Shown here: piece by piece, positions 16,698 to 23,314 of the stretch | Position numbering within the stretch: the stretch's first letter is position 1 | How the letters are laid out: each line of letters begins with the position of its first letter | Made by a program: the position numbers and the translations under genes | NCBI GenBank assembly: GCA_012524135.1 | Contig: JAAYSE010000034.1 | Coordinates: 1 to 39,553 of the forward strand | From: Candidatus Epulonipiscium sp. | Lineage (GTDB): Bacteria > Bacillota > Clostridia > Lachnospirales > JAAYNZ01 | DNA: 39,553 nt | Direction: 5' to 3' | Notes under the pieces: generated by a model | Databases searched by the model: none | What the model was told of the DNA's origin: nothing | Seen by the model: the letters and a program-made list of their open reading frames with translations, nothing else

Positions 16698-19427
16698 TTA
16701 CAATAGTATACCTTTTTTCTCTTGTTGATAAAAAGAAAACCCTAATTCAATATATTTTTCTACTTCTTCAAACTGAAACAACGAATGATAGATTAATCCT
16801 TGATTAATAACATCATATGAGGTCTTTTTCCCTTGGACCTTCGTTAATTGCTTCGAATGATAAGTGCCTTCCTTAAGAATGATAGATGGTGTTTTAGAAG
16901 CAGCTATATAATAATGAAGTATTTCTCCATAAAACACTGGTAACATAACCGTATATATCCCCATACCAACATATTTCATAGGAACCTTCTGATTGTTCTT
17001 TGTTTTTTGATTTTTATAATAAAACCATAATTCTTCATTTTTAAAAGAATTACATAAAAAAGAAATGTTCTTTTCTATATACGAAAGATATTGCGTTTTG
17101 TCTTGTATCTTTTGTATCCAAGGAAAATGAATATTATTTTTAATTAATATAGGAAAAACTCTATCCAATACTTGTGATCGTTTAGGGGAATATACTTTTT
17201 CTTCTCCATATAAGTAAAGTAACGCATATCCTAATAAAGTTTGATTCGAATCATTTAAATATAACTCTTCTAATATATGAATTGTTCCCAATATAGGTAG
17301 TTTTTCTTCATGTAAAATTTGATAGGTACAATAGGTTGCAAATGCAAAATCTAAAACTGTAGGAGAATCCTTGTTATACATTCTGATAAAAATTTCTTCT
17401 ACTGTAGAACTCCATTGTCTCGTCCAAATACTTTGTTGAACAATTTTTCTTTCCAATTGATCTATATGAATATCTTGTATATCGAAAGTCAATAATTTTT
17501 CTCGTAGTACTAATAGTTGATCGATGGTTCCATCAAAATAATTCTGTAAATCATCCATCCAAATTTCTTCCATAATACCTTTGTTCATACTCCATAAATA
17601 AAGAAACAGTACATAAGATGAACAGATTTTTTGCTGCATGCAATTTTGAATCAAGTGCATCATCTCTTGAGTAGATACCCACTCTATTCCCATAGTAGAT
17701 AACCAAAAAAGTGCTTTTTCAACTTCACCCGTATAAATCAAAGTTCTAATTCCTTCTTGACGCATTTTTATTGGTAATTGTTCAAATGGTAATTTACTAT
17801 AAAATTGATTTGCCTTTTCATATCTTTTTTCTTTTGCATAATATATTGCTAACCATTGATTCATTTCATAACAAAAATCTTTTGATATTTCATTCATTTC
17901 TACTGTTTCTTCTAAAAAAGAAATTTCTTGAGCGGAAAGGTTAGATTTTTTCATATATGCTTTCGCTAATAGAATACGAAAAGCTAAAGAATCATATCCT
18001 TGTTCCATATAGAACTGTAAAATAGTATCCGGAATAGGAGAAATAATTTTGGTAATAATAATCTCTGGTGGACATACTTCTCCATTTTTTCCTATACATA
18101 ATACCGTGGAAGGTAAGTCAGAAAGCGAAATAAAAGCTTTTTGATTATATACTGGAATGTGATTTATAGTTGCTTCTTCAGAACTTTGAATAAATATAGT
18201 GTCTATATCGGAAGAAAGAACCTTTATTTCGTATAAACAAATAAAATCCCATAAAAAATGTAAATCTTCTTTTGAAAATTTTTGATCTTCCATTAACTTT
18301 TGATATAAGGTACCATAGTATACGCCAGTTCTTCCTTGAGAAAGACATTTTTTTGTAAAATCAATAATGTCCTCTTGTTCTTCTTTTGATAACCAGTCAT
18401 ATTGTGCCTTATTTTGAATTAAAATATGATATAAAAAAGCTTTATATTCCATGGGAAGAATCGAATTCATACACTGACTTTGAATAAGAGACATCGGTAA
18501 TGATTCTTCTCCTGCCCAATAAGCTGCTTTTATATATAGCTGATCTATTTTATCAATATAGATTTGTTCTTCCCATGCTTTTTGATAAATCTCTAACGCT
18601 TGCTGATCTATTTTTTCATGATTAATATATAGCTTACATAATCCATGAAGAATGGGTTGTGAATGAGTTTCTTTATACCAATGATATAATTTATTTTCCC
18701 AATTACCCATCCATTCATATTGTTCTTGGGGTTGTTGTAAAAACCAAAAACAAAATTTTTCAACCACTTCTTTAGTAGTAAAACCATACCTCATTCCCCA
18801 GTGAATGGCTTGTAATAAAATAGGATTCATATCATTTAATAACGAAGGCTTGCTCATGAATAGCATATTTAACTCTAAATATAATAAAGGACTTCTACAA
18901 TGATGTTCATAGGCTTTATATAAAATATCTAAACTCTTTTCTTCCTCTTCTTGTATCATACGAAGCAATCGAGCATATAAACATAATAAAAAAGGTTCTT
19001 CTGAAAATTGTGGAAAAGCTTTATCTAGTTTTTTCCAACTTCTCCTAACTTGAAAGGATTTTCCGATGTAAAAGGATAATAAGCACTGCAAGTATAAAAC
19101 AATGATATACGTTTCTGGTTTTTCAATAAAAAGAGATTTTTTATATTTTTGAATGGATTCCAATTGTGTTTCTGCTTGTTCAAATTCATTTCCATCAATG
19201 AATAGTTGAATCAATAATAACCTCAAATATATATTGGCTGGGTCCCATTGTATTAATTGTTTAGCTTCTTCTATTGCCTGCAATATATAATATGGATAAT
19301 GAAGAACTTGCATATTAGCTGCTATCCAATACCTTCCGATGCGACAATATCGTCGTTTCCAATTTATTTGATCAAATGGACCTTGCTTTTCACATTGTTC
19401 CATCATATATTCTATTTGTTGCTTCAT
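16698..19427 (-). CDS. Large helical-repeat protein, DUF5717 C-terminal-like
   Basis: 909 residues made mainly of TPR-like helical repeats. A C-terminal beta-rich segment of about 75 residues (from about 815) contains YVGMGIYTVMLPVFYGEILH and YYIAAS. From memory this resembles the C-terminal part of DUF5717 proteins, which in Lachnospiraceae lie beside Hsp70-like genes; I could not check this. No membrane helix or signal peptide is evident. It starts 51 bases after the beta-domain gene with its own GGGAG site, and is followed by a lidless Hsp70. A scaffold or client-binding role is inferred from the repeats and the neighbours only. Confidence 0.8.
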   Translation of the reverse strand: MKQQIEYMMEQCEKQGPFDQINWKRRYCRIGRYWIAANMQVLHYPYYILQAIEEAKQLIQWDPANIYLRLLLIQLFIDGNEFEQAETQLESIQKYKKSLFIEKPETYIIVLYLQCLLSFYIGKSFQVRRSWKKLDKAFPQFSEEPFLLCLYARLLRMIQEEEEKSLDILYKAYEHHCRSPLLYLELNMLFMSKPSLLNDMNPILLQAIHWGMRYGFTTKEVVEKFCFWFLQQPQEQYEWMGNWENKLYHWYKETHSQPILHGLCKLYINHEKIDQQALEIYQKAWEEQIYIDKIDQLYIKAAYWAGEESLPMSLIQSQCMNSILPMEYKAFLYHILIQNKAQYDWLSKEEQEDIIDFTKKCLSQGRTGVYYGTLYQKLMEDQKFSKEDLHFLWDFICLYEIKVLSSDIDTIFIQSSEEATINHIPVYNQKAFISLSDLPSTVLCIGKNGEVCPPEIIITKIISPIPDTILQFYMEQGYDSLAFRILLAKAYMKKSNLSAQEISFLEETVEMNEISKDFCYEMNQWLAIYYAKEKRYEKANQFYSKLPFEQLPIKMRQEGIRTLIYTGEVEKALFWLSTMGIEWVSTQEMMHLIQNCMQQKICSSYVLFLYLWSMNKGIMEEIWMDDLQNYFDGTIDQLLVLREKLLTFDIQDIHIDQLERKIVQQSIWTRQWSSTVEEIFIRMYNKDSPTVLDFAFATYCTYQILHEEKLPILGTIHILEELYLNDSNQTLLGYALLYLYGEEKVYSPKRSQVLDRVFPILIKNNIHFPWIQKIQDKTQYLSYIEKNISFLCNSFKNEELWFYYKNQKTKNNQKVPMKYVGMGIYTVMLPVFYGEILHYYIAASKTPSIILKEGTYHSKQLTKVQGKKTSYDVINQGLIYHSLFQFEEVEKYIELGFSFYQQEKKGILL

Positions 19428-19478
19428 TCCATTTCTACTCCCTTATCCTTCTTAAAATTTCTTCTTTTCCTACTCCAA

Positions 19479-20678
19479 TTATATTTCAGGTCCTACCATA
19501 ATGGTAAACTCTTTTTTTATTCCTTTTTTATTGACTACTGTTTGAACTATAATTTGTGTCTTATGAAAAATACCTTGAGAAAAAAAAGCTTTATAAAGAA
19601 ATTGATTCCACTTAGTAAAATGAATAGTAAATGGAATACTAGCTTTTTGAGAAATTAAATATTTTTTAGCTTCAAATTGAACCCAAGAAGCATTAGGTCG
19701 AATATGAATGACTAAATCTTCTCCAGTATTATTAATAATCAAAATTTCTCCTTTATCTTCGTTATAAAAACTCTTTTGAGAAATTTGAATATCTAATGTT
19801 GGATTTTTGATGCCTGTTACTTCATATTTTAACCGTTGATAAGGAGTGTCTACAAAAATATAACCACACTGATACCTTTTTTTAAAAGCATTAGGAATAA
19901 TACGATAAGGAATATATCCTCTACCTTGTTGGTCCAATTCCTCACTATTAATCTGATCTTTCCAAAGTTGAATCCAATCTACATTCGTTGTTATAATACC
20001 TTCTGTATAACCCCAATGTTCTTGTTGGATTTCTACTACATATTCCAAATCTCTCTTTTGCCCTTCTGTAATACGAATATATGTATCTGTATTAATAAGA
20101 CTCCATTGTACTGGCTTTTTCCATCCACCACCTACTAGAAATGATTCTAAGGCTCGGTCAGCGGATTGATTCTTCACATATTGATATAAAGAAATCCAGG
20201 AAGAAAAATCTTGTTGAAGCCAGTGACTAAATTCTTTTGAATGAAAGTAATCCATCGCTTCTGACCAGTGATTTTTTGCATAATTAGCAAATGTTTCTAA
20301 ATCATGCCACTCTCTTTTTTCTATATTAAAACCTTCACTCTCTTCTATTATAATCCAAATAGGAATTACTTTTTCCCCACCATTAGATAAAATGGTAAAG
20401 GAACATTCATACATTTGTGATACATTCATCCCTTTTGTATCAATACGATACATACATACCTGCTTATTACCTTCCCACTGATCTAGATCACAGGTAAGAT
20501 AGGGATGAGAAGATAAAATGAAACCTTGTAACTGACCTCCACCTTGATTGTCAATAGTAAAAGCTCCTGTATATATAGTCGAAGGAGAAAGAGATAGATA
20601 TAATTCTTCCGTAGATACTTGAAGAATAGGTAATTTTTCTTCATAATTAATATCTTGTATTTTATTAGTAAAATCCAT
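19479..20678 (-). CDS. Beta-domain protein, DUF5717 N-terminal-like, first gene of the Hsp70 operon
   Basis: 399 residues and first in the operon, with RBS AAGGAG. Residues about 20-115 form an Ig-like beta sandwich (LSLSPSTIYTGAFTIDNQGG, then SNGGEKVIPIWI). A helical stretch follows (about 125-190: FANYAKNHWSEAMDYF), then further beta repeats to the end (about 200-399). This order matches what I recall of the N-terminal part of DUF5717 proteins, so together with the following 909-residue protein it looks like a DUF5717 protein split into two genes. There is no signal peptide, so it is presumably cytosolic. The function is unknown. Conserved spacing and separate RBSs argue against a recent frameshift. 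Confidence 0.8.
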   Translation of the reverse strand: MDFTNKIQDINYEEKLPILQVSTEELYLSLSPSTIYTGAFTIDNQGGGQLQGFILSSHPYLTCDLDQWEGNKQVCMYRIDTKGMNVSQMYECSFTILSNGGEKVIPIWIIIEESEGFNIEKREWHDLETFANYAKNHWSEAMDYFHSKEFSHWLQQDFSSWISLYQYVKNQSADRALESFLVGGGWKKPVQWSLINTDTYIRITEGQKRDLEYVVEIQQEHWGYTEGIITTNVDWIQLWKDQINSEELDQQGRGYIPYRIIPNAFKKRYQCGYIFVDTPYQRLKYEVTGIKNPTLDIQISQKSFYNEDKGEILIINNTGEDLVIHIRPNASWVQFEAKKYLISQKASIPFTIHFTKWNQFLYKAFFSQGIFHKTQIIVQTVVNKKGIKKEFTIMVGPEI

Positions 20679-20737
20679 TCTTATCTCCTTTCTATTTCTT
20701 TTTTTAGCAAATATTTTGAAATTCTTTACTATTATTT

Positions 20738-20766
20738 ATTGTACTCTAGAATTTTTTTTACTGCAA
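20738..20766 (-). promoter_or_regulatory. Candidate promoter of the Hsp70 operon
   Basis: On the minus strand TTGCAG (20761-20766) and TACAAT (20738-20743) are separated by exactly 17 bases, about 60 bases before the first gene. The -10 is good; the -35 matches three of six. No CIRCE element (TTAGCACTC and its complement) is seen around it, so HrcA control is not indicated. Confidence 0.55.
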
Positions 20767-20881
20767 CTAAGATTCTCTAAAGAATATATTTAATAAATAT
20801 TCCTTCAGAATATATAAAATATTATATCCTTTATTGCTTTATCAAAACTTTAAACGCCATTTTTAGTCTTGATTTTTTTCG

Positions 20882-20910
20882 TATACAGCAAATATTAAAT
20901 ATGATATACT
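20882..20910 (+). promoter_or_regulatory. Promoter of the isochorismatase-family gene
   Basis: TATACA (20882-20887) and TATACT (20905-20910) are 17 bases apart, and the -10 carries the TGn extension (TGATATACT). The start codon lies about 30 bases downstream. Confidence 0.65.
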
Positions 20911-20942
20911 GTAGATAAACTCTACTTTAAAGGAGGATTATG

Positions 20943-21491
20943 ATGGAAAAATTTACTTTAGATAAAAACCAAACCACTTTGATGGTTATTGATATTCAAG
21001 ATCGATTAGTACCTGCTATGAATATGGCAAAAAAAGTAGTACATAATACTCATATTTTATTAAGTGCTGCCAAAGAATTTAATATACCTATTATAACTAC
21101 AGAACAATATCCAAAAGGTTTAGGAAATACTGTACCTGAACTTCAAAATGATATTGACCACTCCTATCTTTTTGAAAAGGTTTGTTTTAATGCGTATACT
21201 GATGAAGTCAAAGTAGCTTTAGAACAACTCAATCGGAAAAAAATCATTATTACTGGTATGGAAACTCATATTTGTATATTTCAAACCGTACGTGATTTAT
21301 TAATCAATGAATATGAAGTATTTGTAGTTTCTGATGCAATTTGTTCTCGTACGAAAGAAAATTATAAAAATGGTTTGGATCTTATGCAACAAATGGGAGC
21401 TATAATTACAAATACCGAAACAGTCCTTTTTGATTTACTAAAAAAAGCAGGTACTCCTTCCTTTAAAACCTTATCTAAATTAATTAAATAA
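20943..21491 (+). CDS. Isochorismatase-family cysteine hydrolase
   Basis: 182 residues from the second ATG. The family's catalytic triad is visible: Asp in VIDIQD (about residue 17), Lys in TEQYPKGLG (about 60) and Cys in GMETHICI (about 110). This fits the cysteine-hydrolase fold shared by isochorismatase, nicotinamidase and YcaC-like hydrolases. The sequence does not fix the substrate; it lacks the metal-binding DxH pattern of nicotinamidases as far as I can see. The ORF opens with two ATGs; AGGAGG lies only three bases from the first and six from the second, so I chose the second. It is monocistronic, with a promoter upstream and a hairpin terminator downstream, divergent from the Hsp70 operon. 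Confidence 0.9.
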   Translation: MEKFTLDKNQTTLMVIDIQDRLVPAMNMAKKVVHNTHILLSAAKEFNIPIITTEQYPKGLGNTVPELQNDIDHSYLFEKVCFNAYTDEVKVALEQLNRKKIIITGMETHICIFQTVRDLLINEYEVFVVSDAICSRTKENYKNGLDLMQQMGAIITNTETVLFDLLKKAGTPSFKTLSKLIK

Positions 21492-21498
21492 CCTAAGT

Positions 21499-21550
21499 AG
21501 CGCATTGAATTTTGTTCTTTAAAACTCAATGAATCACTTCGCTCTTTTTT
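21499..21550 (+). terminator. Terminator after the isochorismatase-family gene
   Basis: AGCG/CGCT outer arms enclose an inner hairpin CATTGAATTTT/AAAACTCAATG with one mismatch, followed by CTTTTTT. It sits eight bases after the stop codon. Confidence 0.7.
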
Positions 21551-21588
21551 AATAACAAAATTACTATATAAATAAACCATAATAGTCA

Positions 21589-21597
21589 TGATATTAT
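21589..21597 (+). promoter_or_regulatory. Candidate extended -10 of the CobD/HisC-like gene
   Basis: TGATATTAT resembles an extended -10 about 22 bases before the start codon. There is no convincing -35. It lies just after the preceding terminator, where a promoter is needed. Confidence 0.35.
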
Positions 21598-21618
21598 AAG
21601 ATAGAAAGAGGTTTTTAT

Positions 21619-22719
21619 ATGTCTACAAAGCAAGCTTATCATGGTAGTGATGTTGAAATCATTGAAAAAATCTATGGTATACCTAAAGATGAAATTATTA
21701 ATTTTAGTGGAAATGTCAATCCATTAGGAGTATCTGAAAAAGTAAAACAAGAACTAGCAGCTCATTTAGATTTAATTTCTACCTATCCTGATCGAAACTA
21801 CACTACCCTAAGAAAAAAAATAGGATCTTATGTACATACAGATCCTCAAAATATCATTGTTGGTAATGGTACTACTGAACTTATTTCTATTTTAATGCAA
21901 AATCTAAAACCTAAAGAATCACTAATTATAGGACCTACGTATTCCGAGTATGAAAGAGAGATAAAACTACAAAATGGACAAGTTCATTACTATACCTTAG
22001 CAGAAAATTTAGATTTTCAAATGAATCTCTCTGATTTACTACAAAAAATTACACCTACAATTGATTTATTAGTACTTTGTAATCCTAATAATCCAACAGG
22101 TTCTGCTTTTTTACAAAAAGAACTAATAGAAATCTTACAGCAATGTAAAAAAACAAATACTTTTGTATTAATAGATGAAACTTATATGGAATTTGTAGAA
22201 AAAATAGATCAATTTACTGCTATTCCTCTAGTTTCTCATTATACAAACTTAATGGTTTTACGTGGTGTTTCTAAATTTTTTGCTGCTCCTGGATTACGTC
22301 TAGGATATGGAATTTGTGGAAATTCATCTGTACTTGAAAAAATTCAACAGCAAAAAAACCCTTGGACTCTTAACACTTTAGGCAGCTTCGCTGGAGAAAT
22401 TATGTTTGAAGACGATAAATATATCCAAAAAACAAAAATGTTAATTCAAAAAGAAAGAACACGAATATATAATGAATTAACTACATGGCCTGAGATTTAT
22501 CCCTATCCAACCTACTCTAATTTTATTTTAGTTAAGATCAAAAAAGAAAATATGACTTCTGCATATATATTTGAACAATTGATCCAACAAAAAATGATGA
22601 TTCGAGATGCTAGTAGTTTTCAATTCTTAAATCAAAAATTTTTCCGTTTTTGTTTTATGTTACCAAAACAAAACGATCAACTATTACGTACTCTTAAAGA
22701 AATTTTAAATAAAAACTAA
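21619..22719 (+). CDS. PLP-dependent aminotransferase/decarboxylase, CobD/HisC-like
   Basis: 366 residues, fold-type I class II aminotransferase. Visible motifs are VGNGTTEL (81-88, phosphate cup), NPNNPTG (155-161), the cofactor Asp in IDETY (186), the Schiff-base lysine in RGVSKFF (219) and the arginine in GLRLGYG (227). The opening HGSDVE...INFSGNVNPLG is typical of the threonine-phosphate decarboxylase (CobD) branch rather than classical HisC. No cobalamin or histidine genes are nearby, so the assignment stays between L-threonine-phosphate decarboxylase and a related amino-acid aminotransferase. RBS AAAGAGG is seven bases before the ATG. A strong palindromic terminator follows. Confidence 0.88.
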   Translation: MSTKQAYHGSDVEIIEKIYGIPKDEIINFSGNVNPLGVSEKVKQELAAHLDLISTYPDRNYTTLRKKIGSYVHTDPQNIIVGNGTTELISILMQNLKPKESLIIGPTYSEYEREIKLQNGQVHYYTLAENLDFQMNLSDLLQKITPTIDLLVLCNPNNPTGSAFLQKELIEILQQCKKTNTFVLIDETYMEFVEKIDQFTAIPLVSHYTNLMVLRGVSKFFAAPGLRLGYGICGNSSVLEKIQQQKNPWTLNTLGSFAGEIMFEDDKYIQKTKMLIQKERTRIYNELTTWPEIYPYPTYSNFILVKIKKENMTSAYIFEQLIQQKMMIRDASSFQFLNQKFFRFCFMLPKQNDQLLRTLKEILNKN

Positions 22720-22793
22720 TATGTATCAAACAGAAAGGTGAATATCTATAAGGAATTTACTAATATAGTAATCATAAATAGCATTTTTAATTG

Positions 22794-22823
22794 AAAAGCC
22801 TTGCGAATATTCGCAAGGCTTTT
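22794..22823. terminator. Bidirectional terminator between convergent units
   Basis: A perfect 30-base palindrome (AAAAGCCTTGCGAAT and its complement) with A and T runs at its ends. It lies 75 bases after the CobD/HisC-like stop and about 115 bases after the ASRT-family stop on the other strand, so it can serve both. Confidence 0.9.
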
Positions 22824-22837
22824 CTGAGGGCGGGATA

Positions 22838-22868
22838 ATAATATAATTATTGTTAACAATTATATTAT
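22838..22868. repeat. AT-rich inverted repeat
   Basis: Perfect 11-base arms ATAATATAATT and AATTATATTAT are separated by nine bases (ATTGTTAAC). It lies between the ASRT-family stop and the strong terminator. It may add to termination or protect the 3' end of the minus-strand transcript. Confidence 0.5.
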
Positions 22869-22939
22869 ACTATATTTTAAAGTCGATATGTGTAGGTTTT
22901 TAGTATAATTTTTCAAAATACCTTAGTCCTATAGTCCTA

Positions 22940-23314
22940 TTACGCTAAAGGATAAGCCATTGTAGTCATTAAAGTCATTTCTGCTTGACTCGTATCCATT
23001 CTACTATGTTGAACAATAATTGGCTCATCACTATCAATTTTTATAGCATAAGGTACACCTATAGGTATTCTTTCTCCCCATTGATCTTGAATTTGATCTA
23101 ATCGAATATGATTCGTTCGTTTTGCGGCACAAATGGCAACAAAATCTTCCATCGGTTCTCTATCTTCAAAATAAATACTTATTTTAACATTTGCATCCCT
23201 TTCCCCAATATTAAGTACACAAATTGCTTCATGACTCACAAAATCTCCGTTGCTTTTTACTGGTAAAAATCCATCTGGTATAATCCATCTTTTCTTTCCT
23301 AAAGTATTCATCAT
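22940..23314 (-). CDS. ASRT-family small-molecule-binding protein
   Basis: 124 residues with the conserved pattern of the Anabaena sensory rhodopsin transducer family: WIIPDGFLP, VSHEAICVLN, IYFEDREP, RTNHIR, GVPYA, PIIVQHSRMDTSQAEM and TTMAYP. The family adopts a beta-sandwich fold. In non-phototrophs it has been proposed to be a carbohydrate-related small-molecule-binding domain (established suggestion for the superfamily). No rhodopsin gene is present here. The ATG overlaps the stop of the preceding glycosidase gene (ATGA), so the two are translationally coupled. A second ATG follows at once and has better spacing from GGAGG. Here it may bind a sugar released by the operon's enzymes or act as a small isomerase or sensor; that is inference. 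Confidence 0.88.
   Translation of the reverse strand: MMNTLGKKRWIIPDGFLPVKSNGDFVSHEAICVLNIGERDANVKISIYFEDREPMEDFVAICAAKRTNHIRLDQIQDQWGERIPIGVPYAIKIDSDEPIIVQHSRMDTSQAEMTLMTTMAYPLA

Noticed and set aside
19257-19658. Plus-strand open frame of 133 codons across the junction of the beta-domain and helical-repeat genes
   Set aside because: Hydrophobic low-complexity translation opposite two well-supported genes, with no RBS or family signal.
20782-20802. GAATAT-N9-ATATTC inverted repeat upstream of the Hsp70 operon promoter
   Set aside because: Short A/T-only arms with a further GAATAT nearby; in this base composition it is not distinguishable from chance. It is not a CIRCE element.
20679-20939. 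Heat-shock control (CIRCE or CtsR sites) of the Hsp70 operon
   Set aside because: I found neither TTAGCACTC repeats nor tandem GGTCAAA heptads in the divergent intergenic region.
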